64,000 nt of DNA from Mucilaginibacter rubeus (GCF_014643835.1 NZ_BMKD01000002.1:434001-498000), one strand, 5' to 3'; positions 17,835 to 28,310 are shown, numbered from the stretch's first letter. Program-made: numbers and translations. Notes: generated from the letters alone by a model not told the origin.

Positions 17835-19109
17835 ATGCGTACTATAAAATCCCTGCTATTTATATCACCGTTATTTTTTAGTTTATTAACACAAAAGGCC
17901 GAAGCACAAACAGATACGTTAAAGATCACTTTCCCTGATGCTGAAAAACAGTTCATTGAAAATAACCTGAGCCTGCTTGCCCAAAAGTATAATGTTGATG
18001 CCTCAAAGGCGCTCATTCAACAAGCTAAACTATGGGATAACCCAACCCTAAGCACCGATCAGAACATTCATGACGGCAGCACCAATAAATTTTTCAACCA
18101 CTCAAACGGAGGCGGACAAATATTTGTCCAGTTAAACCAGGTGTTTGCCACTGCCGGCAAACGCGGCAAACAGGTAAAAGTAGCCGAAGACGATGCTAAA
18201 GTTCAGGAAGCCGCCTTTAATGACTTGATGCGTAACCTGCGTTATAATCTGCAGCTTGATTTTAGCCAGTTGGGCTCCTTGAATGCACAGCAATTAGTTT
18301 ATCAAAACGAAATTAAATCAGCCACTGAACTGGTTAATGCTATTCAAAAATCATTTGATGTAGGTAATACCTCCATGAAGGACCTTATCCGCCTGAAAGC
18401 TCTATTGTTCGGTTTGCAAAATGACATGGTTGAAAATAACCGCCAGATCAATGATCTGCAAACAGAGCTTAAAACATTACTCCAAACCAAGGAAACCACA
18501 TTTGTACAGCCTGTCATAAATGATAAGCCGGTTGAAACCGTTGATCTTGATGTGCAATCGCTCATTAGTCAGGCCATGACCAACAGGCCCGACTACCTGT
18601 CAAACCAATACCAGTTAAGTTCGGCTACCCATAACCTCGCTTATCAGAAAGCACTTGCAGTGCCTGATGTTACCTTAGGTGTATCCTACGATCAACACAG
18701 CAGCTACGCCGCGCACTACTATGGTTTACAAATTGGTTTCCCGATACCGTTGTTTAACCGCAACCAGGGCAATATCAAGTCGGCACAATACAATATCAAA
18801 AGCCAAGAGAGCACCCTGAAACAAAATGAATTCCAGCTTAAAAATGATGTAGTTGCTGCTGTTAATCAATATAAGCTAAACGTGCAGTTGTTCTCAACCC
18901 AGCAAATCTCCTTTAATGAGCAGTACGACAAACTGTTTGGCGCAATGCTCAAGAGCTTCCAGCAGCGCCAGATAAGCCTTGTGGAGTTTGTAGACTTTTT
19001 TGACACCTATAAGGACACCAAATTAAAAATATTGCAACAGCAATTCAACCTGCAAAAAGCAATTGCCGACCTCAATTTTGCCGTTGGCACAACCGTAATA
19101 AAATCCTGA
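17835..19109 (+). CDS. TolC-like outer-membrane efflux protein (CusC/CzcC type)
   Basis: A protein of about 424 residues: signal peptide (MRTIKSLLF...KAEAQ), then two outer-membrane-efflux-protein repeats of long amphipathic helices with many Gln/Asn/Leu. I prefer ATG 17835 over 17808 since it gives a normal signal peptide and follows GAAGGA, one of few SD-like sites here. It exports substrate from the periplasm as the outer channel of the RND pump encoded by the next two genes. The order channel-adaptor-pump is as in cusCBA and czcCBA. Confidence 0.85.
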   Translation: MRTIKSLLFISPLFFSLLTQKAEAQTDTLKITFPDAEKQFIENNLSLLAQKYNVDASKALIQQAKLWDNPTLSTDQNIHDGSTNKFFNHSNGGGQIFVQLNQVFATAGKRGKQVKVAEDDAKVQEAAFNDLMRNLRYNLQLDFSQLGSLNAQQLVYQNEIKSATELVNAIQKSFDVGNTSMKDLIRLKALLFGLQNDMVENNRQINDLQTELKTLLQTKETTFVQPVINDKPVETVDLDVQSLISQAMTNRPDYLSNQYQLSSATHNLAYQKALAVPDVTLGVSYDQHSSYAAHYYGLQIGFPIPLFNRNQGNIKSAQYNIKSQESTLKQNEFQLKNDVVAAVNQYKLNVQLFSTQQISFNEQYDKLFGAMLKSFQQRQISLVEFVDFFDTYKDTKLKILQQQFNLQKAIADLNFAVGTTVIKS

Positions 19110-19129
19110 CTAAACTTTTAAGACTTACT

Positions 19130-20233
19130 ATGATGAAAAGAGAAACGCTGTTTTCCGGCATCTCAGCTTTGCTACTACTTGCCGCTTGCAAAGGCAAGAC
19201 ACCTCCCGCTGTTGAAAACAAACAGGTAACTGTGAGTGATTCGATGGCTAAAATTATCACAATCGATACTGCCAAAATCGCTACCATAAAAAATGAGCTT
19301 ACACTTTCGGGCGAGGTATCATATGATGACAACACTGTTGTTAAAGTATTCCCTTTTTCAAGCGGGCAGGTGTTAGATGTAAAAGTTTCGCTGGGCGATA
19401 AAGTGAGCAAAGGCCAAACCCTCGCCATTGTACGCAGCGCTGATGTTGCAGGTAATTATACCGACCTGAGCTCGTCAAAATCCGACCTTGCTATTTACAA
19501 ACGCCAGCTTGAACAGGCCGAATACCTCTACAAAAACGGCATCTCAAGCGAGCGCGATTATACCGAGGCTAAAGAAAATTTCAACAAAGCCGAAGCCGCC
19601 TACAACAAAGTAAAAGAGCAGATTGCAATCAACGGCGGCGGTAATACCAGCCCCGGCGGTACATTGGTGATCAAAGCGCCTGAAAGCGGTTTTGTGGTTG
19701 AAAAAAATATTACGGCAGGCGGCTATATCCGTCCGGATAATAATAACAGCATGTTCACCATTTCCAACATGAAAGATGTTTGGATTTGGGCAAACGTGTT
19801 TGAATCAGACATTAGCCGTGTTAAAGTTGGTTATACCGCGAAGGTTACCACTATCGCTTATCCGGATAAGGTATTTACCGGCAAGGTAGACGCCGTTAGT
19901 TCTGTACTCGATCCGGACAACAAGGTATTGAAAATCAAAATAGTACTACCTAACGATGGCATGCTGCTTAAGCCGGAGATGTTCACCAGTGTGGTAATAG
20001 CCAACAGCGAAAAAGCGCAGTCGGTTGCTATACCAGCTAAAGCCGTTGTTTATGACAATAGCAAAAACTTTGTAGTGGTTTATAACAATAAAGACGATTT
20101 GAAGGTGCGCCAGGTAGCGGTTATCAAAACCGTTGAAGACACCACCTATATATCATCAGGTTTGCAAGCCGGTGATAAGATCATCTCAAAAAACCAGCTG
20201 CTTTTTTATGATGCCATTGCCGGCAACAACTAA
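19130..20233 (+). CDS. RND efflux periplasmic adaptor (CusB/CzcB type)
   Basis: A 367-residue membrane-fusion protein with a lipoprotein signal (LLAACKG). It has the barrel-sandwich halves (GQVLDVKVSLGDKVSKGQTLA and APESGFVVEKNITAGGYI), a helical hairpin between them (about residues 105-165) and a beta-barrel/MP domain near the C-terminus. It links pump and channel. The gene starts 20 bp after the channel gene; ATG 19130 or 19133 are equally likely. The family includes heavy-metal adaptors, but no Met- or His-rich extension is seen that would name the metal. Confidence 0.88.
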   Translation: MMKRETLFSGISALLLLAACKGKTPPAVENKQVTVSDSMAKIITIDTAKIATIKNELTLSGEVSYDDNTVVKVFPFSSGQVLDVKVSLGDKVSKGQTLAIVRSADVAGNYTDLSSSKSDLAIYKRQLEQAEYLYKNGISSERDYTEAKENFNKAEAAYNKVKEQIAINGGGNTSPGGTLVIKAPESGFVVEKNITAGGYIRPDNNNSMFTISNMKDVWIWANVFESDISRVKVGYTAKVTTIAYPDKVFTGKVDAVSSVLDPDNKVLKIKIVLPNDGMLLKPEMFTSVVIANSEKAQSVAIPAKAVVYDNSKNFVVVYNNKDDLKVRQVAVIKTVEDTTYISSGLQAGDKIISKNQLLFYDAIAGNN

Positions 20234-20254
20234 CAGGTGGATAAACCAAAAATT

Positions 20255-20274
20255 GCCTGGTTTTAAAACCAGGC
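20255..20274. other. Perfect 20-bp palindrome between adaptor and pump genes
   Basis: GCCTGGTTTTAAAACCAGGC forms a perfect hairpin in the 70-bp gap between adaptor and pump. ATTTACGTTTTT follows it. It could be a weak terminator or attenuator that lowers pump expression, or an mRNA stabiliser. Confidence 0.6.
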
Positions 20275-20303
20275 ATTTACGTTTTTAAAATACAAAGACA
20301 ACA

Positions 20304-23300
20304 ATGAACAAGTTCATCAAAAATATTATATACTTCTCGCTCAGGCACCGTTACTTTGTGTTTTTTATGACACTGGTATTGGTAGCTTTGGGTGTGTGGA
20401 GCTATACCAACACTCCTATCGAGACTTTTCCCGACGTTACCAATACGCAGATCATTATTATAGCCCAATGGCCGGGCCGCAGTGCCGAAGAAATGGAAAA
20501 AATGGTTACCATACCAATGGAAACCGTTTTAAACTCGGTGCAAAAAAAGGCTAACCTCCGTACCACATCATCTTTCGGTTTATCATACATCCGTATTATT
20601 TTTGATGATGATGTTGATGATGCGTTTGCCCGCCAACAGGTATTAAGCCGCTTGGGCAACGCTGATTTACCTGATGGTGTTAAACCCGAGGTTGAACCGC
20701 CATACGGCCCAACAGGTGAAATTTTCCGTTACACCCTAAAAAGCCACACCAAATCTTTGCATGACCTTACCGCTATACAGGATTGGGTGCTTGACCGCCA
20801 GTTTAAATCAATCCCCGGCGTAGCTGATGTGAACAGTTTTGGTGGCGAGGAAAAAACTTATGAAGTGAGTGTAAACCCTTCGCTGTTACAAAAATACGGT
20901 CTTACTTCGCTTGATGTTTACACGGCCCTTAATCGTAGTAACATTAACGTAGGTGGTGATATCATCGAAAAAAACGACCAGGCTTATGTAGTGCGTGGTA
21001 TTGGCTTAATTAATAATATCGAAGAAATTCAGAATATTATTATCAAAAACGTTAATAACGTTCCTATCCTGGCCCGTGATATTGCCGAGATTAAAGAGGG
21101 TGGTTTACCGCGTTTAGGCCAGGTGGGCCGGGATAAAAACAACGACGTTATTGAAGGTATTGTGGTAATGCGTAAAGGTGAAAACCCTGCTGAGGTATTA
21201 AAGCTCATTAACCAGAAAGTTGTCGACCTCAACAAAAGCGTGTTACCTGCCGATGTAAAGATCTCCACCTTTTATGATCGTACCAACCTGATGGATTTTT
21301 GTACCGAAACGGTGATCCATAATTTATGCGAGGGTATTATCCTGGTAACCGTTATCGTATTCCTGTTTATGGCCGATTGGCGCACAACGCTCATTGTTGC
21401 TATCATTATACCGCTGGCATTATTGTTTGCTTTCATCTGTTTACGATTAAAGGGAATGAGCGCCAACCTGCTCTCTATGGGTGCAGTCGATTTTGGTATT
21501 ATTATAGATGGCGCGGTGGTGATGGTTGAGGGGATCTTCGTGGCGCTTGATCACCGGGCTAAGGAAGTAGGGATGCAAAAATTCAACGGGTTGGCTAAAC
21601 TTGGCCTATTCAAAAATGTCGGCGCCGAGATGGGTAAAGCGATCTTCTTCTCCAAGCTTATCATCCTTACCTGTTTGGTACCAATTTTCGCTTTCCAAAA
21701 GGTTGAAGGTAAAATGTTCTCTCCGCTGGCTTACACTTTGGGTTTTGCTTTGCTTGGCGCGTTGATCTTTACCCTTACCCTGGTACCAGCTTTGTCAAGT
21801 ATCTTACTTAACAAAAATGTAAGGGAGAAGCATAACCCGGTAGTGATATTCTTTGAAAACGGTATCCGCCGTATGTTTAGCTACACTTACCGTAACCAAA
21901 AACTGAGTCTCATTGTAGCAATAGCCTTTATGTCGGTTACCTTCTTTTCGGCTAAGTTTTTAGGTTCGGAATTCCTTCCGCAGCTTAACGAGGGCGCCCT
22001 GTGGGTAACCGCGCAGCTGCCAATGAGTACCTCGCTGGAAAGTTCGGTTAAGGTAACTGATAAAATGAGGCAGATCCTTTCAACCTTCCCCGAAGTGAAA
22101 CAAACCCTGTCGCAGGTTGGCCGTACCAACGACGGTACCGACCCGAAAGGTTTCTTTAACGTTCAGATCCAGGTTGACCTTCTGCCTAAAAAAGAATGGA
22201 AACGAAGCATCAGCCAAGAAGAGCTGATAGCCGAAATGGATAAAAAACTGAGTCAGTTTCCGGGTATTGTATTTAACTATTCGCAGCCTATTATCGATAA
22301 CGTAGCCGAAGCAGTTGCCGGCGTACCGGCATCTATGGCAGTAAAAATATTCGGGCCTGATTTCCAGGTGCTTGATCAGAAGGCCGACTCGGTAATGGCT
22401 GTGCTCAAGAAGATCCATGGTGTTGAAGACCTTGGTATTTTACGAAACCTCGGTCAGCCGGAGTTTCGTATTGAGCTTGACCAGCGCAAGATGGCACTTT
22501 ACGGTGTGTCTACTGCCGATGCCAACTCGGTTATTGAGATGGCGATAGGCGGTAAAGCAGCCTCGCAGCTTTATGAAGGCGAACGTAAATTTGATATCCG
22601 GATCCGTTATCAAAAACAATTCAGGGATACTCAAAGCAAAATTGAGAACCTGATGGTACCGACACTTAACGGTTCAAAAATTGCAATCAAAGAGATTTCC
22701 AAAATCACCACATTAACCGGCCCTGCATTTATTTACCGCGATAACAACATGCGTTACATCGCTGTGAAATTCTCGGTGCGTGGCCGCGACTTAGGTAGCA
22801 CTATAGCCGAAGCGCAGGAAAAAGTAGGCGCCGCTGTAAAACTTGACCAGGGATATTCATTTACCTGGAACGGTGAGTTTGAAAACCAGATCAGGGCATC
22901 AAATACATTAGCGCACGTAGTGCCTGTATGTTTACTGGTGATATTCCTGATCCTGTTCATCACCTTCGGTAACGCTAAAGATGCAGTGTTGGTTATCCTG
23001 AACGTGCCGTTTGCGTTGATAGGCGGTATTTTAGCATTACATATTACTAATACAAACTTTAGTATATCAGCTGGTATTGGTTTCATTGCCTTGTTTGGCG
23101 TATGTATTCAGAATGGTGTGATTCTGATCTCAGTGTTTAAGAAAAACATTGAAGAAAAAATGCACCTTGATGAGGCCATTATGCAAGGCGTGATATCACG
23201 TGTGCGCCCGGTAGTGATGACCGCGCTGATGGCTGCCATTGGTTTAATGCCAGCGGCTATCTCAACCGGTATTGGTTCGGAAACTCAGAAACCGCTGGCT

Positions 23301-23441
23301 ATAGTAGTTATAGGTGGGCTTGTGACATCTACCATACTAACCTTATTGATATTACCTATTATTTACGCAATCGTGTACCGTTTAATACACCTTCGTGAAA
23401 ACCGTAAGCTGCTGAAAAAAGTAGGTATGATAAAAGGATAA
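20304..23441 (+). CDS. Heavy-metal efflux RND pump (CusA/CzcA type)
   Basis: A 1045-residue inner-membrane proton-driven pump. The HME-RND signature in helix TM4, DFGIIIDGAVVMVE, is present with D396, D402 and E409 for proton relay, which separates metal pumps from drug pumps. Twelve helices and two large periplasmic loops are evident. It exports divalent or monovalent metal ions; which metal is not readable. It completes the three-gene pump operon; no metal regulator or sensor gene lies next to it. A clear terminator follows at 23499. Confidence 0.92.
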   Translation: MNKFIKNIIYFSLRHRYFVFFMTLVLVALGVWSYTNTPIETFPDVTNTQIIIIAQWPGRSAEEMEKMVTIPMETVLNSVQKKANLRTTSSFGLSYIRIIFDDDVDDAFARQQVLSRLGNADLPDGVKPEVEPPYGPTGEIFRYTLKSHTKSLHDLTAIQDWVLDRQFKSIPGVADVNSFGGEEKTYEVSVNPSLLQKYGLTSLDVYTALNRSNINVGGDIIEKNDQAYVVRGIGLINNIEEIQNIIIKNVNNVPILARDIAEIKEGGLPRLGQVGRDKNNDVIEGIVVMRKGENPAEVLKLINQKVVDLNKSVLPADVKISTFYDRTNLMDFCTETVIHNLCEGIILVTVIVFLFMADWRTTLIVAIIIPLALLFAFICLRLKGMSANLLSMGAVDFGIIIDGAVVMVEGIFVALDHRAKEVGMQKFNGLAKLGLFKNVGAEMGKAIFFSKLIILTCLVPIFAFQKVEGKMFSPLAYTLGFALLGALIFTLTLVPALSSILLNKNVREKHNPVVIFFENGIRRMFSYTYRNQKLSLIVAIAFMSVTFFSAKFLGSEFLPQLNEGALWVTAQLPMSTSLESSVKVTDKMRQILSTFPEVKQTLSQVGRTNDGTDPKGFFNVQIQVDLLPKKEWKRSISQEELIAEMDKKLSQFPGIVFNYSQPIIDNVAEAVAGVPASMAVKIFGPDFQVLDQKADSVMAVLKKIHGVEDLGILRNLGQPEFRIELDQRKMALYGVSTADANSVIEMAIGGKAASQLYEGERKFDIRIRYQKQFRDTQSKIENLMVPTLNGSKIAIKEISKITTLTGPAFIYRDNNMRYIAVKFSVRGRDLGSTIAEAQEKVGAAVKLDQGYSFTWNGEFENQIRASNTLAHVVPVCLLVIFLILFITFGNAKDAVLVILNVPFALIGGILALHITNTNFSISAGIGFIALFGVCIQNGVILISVFKKNIEEKMHLDEAIMQGVISRVRPVVMTALMAAIGLMPAAISTGIGSETQKPLAIVVIGGLVTSTILTLLILPIIYAIVYRLIHLRENRKLLKKVGMIKG

Positions 23442-23498
23442 AACTGAACACTAATTATTTCGAATTAAATCGAATTTCACGAATTAGTTATTCTAAAA

Positions 23499-23537
23499 CA
23501 AATAGCGATAGGGATATGCCTGTCGCTATTTGTTTTT
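23499..23537 (+). terminator. Terminator of the RND operon
   Basis: CAAATAGCGA (23499-23508) pairs with TCGCTATTTG (23523-23532) and is followed by five T. It lies 57 bp after the pump stop codon. The interval before it holds a CACTAATT/CGAATT-type short repeat. Confidence 0.85.
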
Positions 23538-23649
23538 AGTGACCATTTATTACACTAATAATAAAATAGGGAACTTTCCTGTTAGTAAATATTCGTGGTA
23601 ATTAGTGTAATTTGTGCACACTCAAATCATATAATTGGTTTTAAATAAT

Positions 23650-26600
23650 ATGTCATTGATCAAACCTGTATTCCGCTCTGCTTTGCCGGTCGCCCTGTTG
23701 CTTGTTCTGCCTTTTTTATCATTGGCACAAAAGAAAAAAGAGAAGGAAAAAGACTACGCCCAACTGGTTGATCCATTTATAGGTACTGGCGGACATGGGC
23801 ATACTTATCCCGGTGCGGTGAGGCCTTTCGGCATGGTACAGCTTAGTCCGGATACCCGGTTGGAGGGTTGGGATGGCTGTTCCGGTTATCATTATACCGA
23901 TAGCCTGGTATATGGTTTCTCGCACACGCACCTGAGCGGTACCGGTGTGCCTGATTACTGTGATGTATTGTTTATGCCAACCACCGGCGATCCTAAATTT
24001 AAAAACACCGAATACCGCTCGCACTTCAGCAAAAAGAATGAGAGTGCCACACCAGGTTATTATAAAACACTGCTCGATAAATATAATATTGGCGTTGAGC
24101 TAACTGCAACTACCCGTGTAGGTATGCATCGCTACACTTACCCTTCAACCGATAAGGCAAATATCATTATCGATTTGCAGCACCGCGATGAGGTTTTGGA
24201 TTCATGGATAGAAGTGGTAAATGATCATGAATTACGTGGTTTCCGTATGTCGAAATCTTGGGCCGATAAACAGCAGGTATATTTTTACGCTAAGTTTTCA
24301 AAGCCTTTTAAAACTTACGGTATTGCTTTAAATAACCAGATACAAAATGGCCAAAGCAAAGCACAGGGCAAGAATGTAAAGCTGTTTTTGCAGTTTGATA
24401 ATCCCGGCGAAGTGATCAGCAAGGTGGGTATCTCGTCGGTAAGCACCGAAGGTGCTTTAAAAAACCTGGATGCAGAAATACCTGATTTCGACTTTAAAAA
24501 AATTCAGAAAGATGCCAAAATAGCCTGGAACCATGAATTGAATAAGATTCAGGTAGAGGGCGGCGCACCGGCCCCGGCAACCCAAACCCAACCCGTAGGC
24601 GGAACCAGCCCCTACAGTTATGCTCCTCCTGCTAAAAAAGTAGTGCAGCCAGACTATGCTAAAATCAAACAAACCGTATTTTATACCGCCTTATACCACA
24701 GCATGGTTGCTCCCAATATTTACAGTGATGTGGATGGGCAATACCGTGGTATGGATCAACAGGTACATACAGCTCAGGGATTTGATTATTACACCGTGTT
24801 TTCCTTATGGGACACCTACCGGGCTGAGAACCCGCTGCTTACGCTGATAGACCGCAAGCGCACGCTCGATTTTATCAAGAGTTTTATGGCGATGTATGAT
24901 CAGGGCGGCTTATTACCGATATGGCCGCTTGCGAGTACCGAAACTTATTGCATGATCGGCAATCATTCTATCCCGGTTATAGTGGATGCTTACGCGAAGG
25001 GCATTCGTGATTTTGATGCCGAGAAAGCTTTCACCGCCATGAAAGCCGCCGTAAACCGTAACCAGTTTGGGCTGGATAATTATCGCCAAAACGGAGCTGT
25101 TCAATCAGACGAAGAAGATGCGTCTGTGTCTAAAACATTGGAGTATGCTTATGACGATTGGTGTATAGCCCAAATGGCAAAAATGCTCAATAAAACCGAC
25201 GATTACACCCAATACATTCAGCGGGCACAATACTGGAAAAACGTCTTCAACAATCAGAATACTTTTATGCAAGCCCGTACCAACGGCGGCTGGCTGGAGC
25301 CTTTCGACCCTGCAGAGATCAACGGCAATTATACCGAGGGCAACTCCTGGCAGTATTCGTTCCTGGTACCCCACGATGTAGGAACCCTGATTGATAAAAT
25401 GGGCGGCAAACAGGCATTTGAAAATAAGCTCAATGAATTGTTTAGCACACAATCAAAACTTAGCGGCAGTGACATTCCCGATGTAAGCGGATTGATAGGC
25501 CAATACGCCCATGGCAACGAACCAAGTCATCACATGGCGTACTTATATAATTTTACCGACTCGCCGGATAAAACCCAGTTTTATGTGAGCCGTATTTTGC
25601 GGGAAGAATACAGCAACAAACCTGATGGTTTAGCCGGTAATGAGGATTGCGGGCAAATGTCGGCCTGGTATGTGATGAGTTCTTTAGGAATTTACAACAT
25701 TGCACCCGGTCAGCAGGATTTTCAGATCGGGATCCCGCAGTTTGATAAGGCAGTGATCAATTTGGAGAACGGCAAAAAATTCAGCATTATTAACCCCGGC
25801 GCCGGCATTACCCGCAGCAATATCTATCTGCAGGGCATGAACCTTGATAAAAAGGTGTACAGTAAGCTTTTTATCAACTACGATGATATTATCAAAGGCG
25901 GGGATTTTGAAGTATTTACCGGCAGGCTGGCTAATAAGATCTTTACCCAGGATCTGGAAAAACCAGTTTCAAAGATTACGGATAACCTTATCGTACCTAA
26001 TCCTTACATTATATCGCCCGCCAGGTCATTCAAGCAGCCGTTCAGCATCCAGATCAAAGATCAGGATACTGATGCAAAAATCTATTACACACTCGATGGC
26101 TCTGCTCCTACTGCATCGTCAACACCTTATACACAGCCAATTACTATTAGCGATGACATCACTGTAAAAGCCATTGCCATAAAGGAGGGCAAAAGCAGCT
26201 TTATTGACGAAGCAAGTTTTATTAAACTCCGCAACGATATTAAGCTAACTATACTGAATAAATACCTGCCTAATTACGCAGCAAAAGGCGATGAAACATT
26301 AATTGATGGACAGCACGGCACTACCAACTGGCGTTTAGGCAATTGGCAGGGTTACCAGGGAAAGGATTTTATAGCCATCGTTGATATGAGCGCGGTTAAA
26401 CCGATCAAACAAATTAGCGTCAGTACCTTGCAGGATAGCCGCGCCTGGATTGTGTTCCCTAAATATGTACAGTTCTGGACATCAAATGATGGCAAAACTT
26501 ACAAACTGGCGACCACCATTAACACCAAAGTTGATATTAAAGATACCAACGTGCAAACGCAGGAATTTACTGCGCCGTTAAACACCAGTGCCCGTTATAT

Positions 26601-26697
26601 TAAACTGATAGCCAAGCAATACGGCCAGCTACCCGACTGGCATGAGAACAAAGGCAATCAATCCTACATTTTTGCCGATGAAATAACAATAGAGTAA
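23650..26697 (+). CDS. Secreted GH92 alpha-mannosidase with C-terminal accessory domains
   Basis: About 1015 residues: signal peptide (ends near LSLAQ), the GH92 catalytic region with DPFIGTGGHGHTYPGAVRPFG and WPLASTETYCMIGNHS blocks, a conserved NEDCGQMSAWYVMSSLG block near the active site, then a CHB_HEX_C-like domain (IYYTLDGSAPT) and a final F5/8 type-C-like domain. GH92 enzymes are calcium-dependent exo-alpha-mannosidases acting on N-glycan or yeast mannan mannose. A low-complexity Pro/Ala/Gln insert (around residues 300-330) lies within the catalytic part, perhaps a linker. ATG 23650 is preferred over TTG 23635. No SusC/D genes are adjacent. Confidence 0.9.
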   Translation: MSLIKPVFRSALPVALLLVLPFLSLAQKKKEKEKDYAQLVDPFIGTGGHGHTYPGAVRPFGMVQLSPDTRLEGWDGCSGYHYTDSLVYGFSHTHLSGTGVPDYCDVLFMPTTGDPKFKNTEYRSHFSKKNESATPGYYKTLLDKYNIGVELTATTRVGMHRYTYPSTDKANIIIDLQHRDEVLDSWIEVVNDHELRGFRMSKSWADKQQVYFYAKFSKPFKTYGIALNNQIQNGQSKAQGKNVKLFLQFDNPGEVISKVGISSVSTEGALKNLDAEIPDFDFKKIQKDAKIAWNHELNKIQVEGGAPAPATQTQPVGGTSPYSYAPPAKKVVQPDYAKIKQTVFYTALYHSMVAPNIYSDVDGQYRGMDQQVHTAQGFDYYTVFSLWDTYRAENPLLTLIDRKRTLDFIKSFMAMYDQGGLLPIWPLASTETYCMIGNHSIPVIVDAYAKGIRDFDAEKAFTAMKAAVNRNQFGLDNYRQNGAVQSDEEDASVSKTLEYAYDDWCIAQMAKMLNKTDDYTQYIQRAQYWKNVFNNQNTFMQARTNGGWLEPFDPAEINGNYTEGNSWQYSFLVPHDVGTLIDKMGGKQAFENKLNELFSTQSKLSGSDIPDVSGLIGQYAHGNEPSHHMAYLYNFTDSPDKTQFYVSRILREEYSNKPDGLAGNEDCGQMSAWYVMSSLGIYNIAPGQQDFQIGIPQFDKAVINLENGKKFSIINPGAGITRSNIYLQGMNLDKKVYSKLFINYDDIIKGGDFEVFTGRLANKIFTQDLEKPVSKITDNLIVPNPYIISPARSFKQPFSIQIKDQDTDAKIYYTLDGSAPTASSTPYTQPITISDDITVKAIAIKEGKSSFIDEASFIKLRNDIKLTILNKYLPNYAAKGDETLIDGQHGTTNWRLGNWQGYQGKDFIAIVDMSAVKPIKQISVSTLQDSRAWIVFPKYVQFWTSNDGKTYKLATTINTKVDIKDTNVQTQEFTAPLNTSARYIKLIAKQYGQLPDWHENKGNQSYIFADEITIE

Positions 26698-26740
26698 TGA
26701 TTTGATGTGCGGATAAATAAAGTCTGCTATGAGATATCAT

Positions 26741-26771
26741 TTAAAAATGAATAAAACTATTTCATTTTTAA
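26741..26771. other. AT-rich perfect hairpin after the GH92 gene
   Basis: TTAAAAATGAA (26741-26751) and TTCATTTTTAA (26761-26771) form an 11-bp stem with a nine-base loop. It may be a weak terminator for the mannosidase gene; no good T tract follows. Confidence 0.4.
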
Positions 26772-26804
26772 ACGGTTAGCTTTATACAAAAAACTTTACC
26801 ACAC

Positions 26805-27173
26805 ATGGAAAATTACAAACCTACCTCTGACGACGGTAAGACCGCCGGCATCATCAGTTATTTTACGCTTATTGGATGGCTTATTGCCTACTTTGCGTTG
26901 TACACTAATAATAAAACACCGCTGGCTGCCTACCAGATGAGACAAACATTATTGTTTCATCTCGTTTCAATCGTAATTTCATGGCTTGCCGGTTTTATTA
27001 TAGGCATGGCCTTTGTAACATCAGGAATATTCATAGGTGCGTCAATCCTTTGGATTATACGTTTAGGCTTACTGATAATATGGGTTATCGGCTTAATTGG
27101 TGCTGTTAATGGCGAAAGAAAACCGATGCCGCTTATTGGAGAGCCCGCACAAAATATGTTTTCGGGCATTTAA
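26805..27173 (+). CDS. DUF4870-like small membrane protein
   Basis: A 122-residue protein with three to four helices and the typical start DDGKTAGIISYFTLIGWLIAY, found in the DUF4870/Tic20-like group. The YQMRQTLLFH motif in the first loop is conserved in this group. Function unknown. It lies between the mannosidase and a bidirectional terminator. Confidence 0.7.
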   Translation: MENYKPTSDDGKTAGIISYFTLIGWLIAYFALYTNNKTPLAAYQMRQTLLFHLVSIVISWLAGFIIGMAFVTSGIFIGASILWIIRLGLLIIWVIGLIGAVNGERKPMPLIGEPAQNMFSGI

Positions 27174-27192
27174 GATTCAGAATACCATCGCA

Positions 27193-27223
27193 GACTTACG
27201 AAATTTTGAAAATTTCGTAAGTC
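27193..27223. terminator. Bidirectional terminator
   Basis: GACTTACGAAATTTT (27193-27207), one base, then its exact reverse complement to 27223. A/T-rich flanks allow termination from both converging genes (26805-27173 and ppk2). Confidence 0.75.
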
Positions 27224-27235
27224 TTAATATTTCCG

Positions 27236-28114
27236 TTATTGCTTTTCTAACAACTGTTTAGCCTCCTGTAGTTTTTCCATTTCGTCTTTAGGCAAAACAG
27301 GGAATTCCAGCTTCAACTTTTTCAAGGTATCTCTGATTATAGTTGATATCGCGATGCGCGTAAACCATTTCTTATCAGCCGGGATAACATACCAGGGGCA
27401 ATCATCTGTAGCGGTTTCGTTAATGGCTTTTTCATAAGCTTTCATATACTCATCCCAATGCTCCCGTTCTGCAATATCGCTGGCCTGGAACTTCCAATTT
27501 TTTTTAGGGTTATCTATTCGCTTTAAAAACCGCTTTTTTTGCTCCTGCTTTGAAACATTAAGGAAAAATTTGATCACAACAGTACCGCTATTACAGATAT
27601 GCTTTTCAAAATTGCGGATGCTCTCATACCGTTGTTCCCAAAACTGTTTATCAATATCTTCTACTTGTTTTATCGCGGGGTTATTTTCTTTTAAAACAAG
27701 CTCCGGATGGACTTTAACGACAAGCACATTTTCATAATGCGACCTGTTATGGATACCAATACGCCCTCTTTCAGGCAGGGCTTTATAATGTCGCCATAAA
27801 AAATCATGGTCATAGTCTTCTGAACTGGGCTGTTTAAAGCTATACACCTGGCAACCCTGCGGGTTTATGCCCGACATGGTGTGCGCTATAGCACTGTCTT
27901 TCCCGGCAGCATCCATCGCCTGAAAAATAATAAGCAATGAATAACTATTTGAGGCATAAAGTTGCGCCTCCAATTTAGAAGTTTCAGCTATCAGTTCATC
28001 CAAAACAGACCGAGCATCTTCTTTTTCATAACCATCACTAAATGCAGGATCATGATCATTCAGTGAAAATTTGCTATTACTTGGTACTTTAAATTGTTCT
28101 GTTAAACTTTTCAT
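27236..28114 (-). CDS. Polyphosphate kinase 2 family protein
   Basis: A protein of about 292 residues with Walker A-like QAMDAAGKDSA and the PPK2 lid NRSHYENVLVVKVHPE. PPK2 enzymes transfer phosphate between polyphosphate and nucleotides (ADP, AMP or GDP). A Lys/Asp-rich middle part (FLKRIDNPKKNWKF) is also typical. I prefer ATG 28114 (MKSLTEQF) over 28150, since the upstream 12 residues look non-coding. Whether it makes NTPs or NDPs cannot be read from the motifs here. Confidence 0.88.
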   Translation of the reverse strand: MKSLTEQFKVPSNSKFSLNDHDPAFSDGYEKEDARSVLDELIAETSKLEAQLYASNSYSLLIIFQAMDAAGKDSAIAHTMSGINPQGCQVYSFKQPSSEDYDHDFLWRHYKALPERGRIGIHNRSHYENVLVVKVHPELVLKENNPAIKQVEDIDKQFWEQRYESIRNFEKHICNSGTVVIKFFLNVSKQEQKKRFLKRIDNPKKNWKFQASDIAEREHWDEYMKAYEKAINETATDDCPWYVIPADKKWFTRIAISTIIRDTLKKLKLEFPVLPKDEMEKLQEAKQLLEKQ

Positions 28115-28310
28115 ATAAATAGATATCCGTACAAAGTACAAAAACCACATTAAAGTTTTAGCAACTTGATTTCAAATACACGCGGCAACTTTCAATAGGC
28201 GATTTTTTATATCCAAACAGCTTTTGATTTATTTATTGTGTACTTTGCACAATATAAATATGTATTATGCCAGTGTTAACCTAAAATTTACCTGTCTATT
28301 TTACGTTGTT

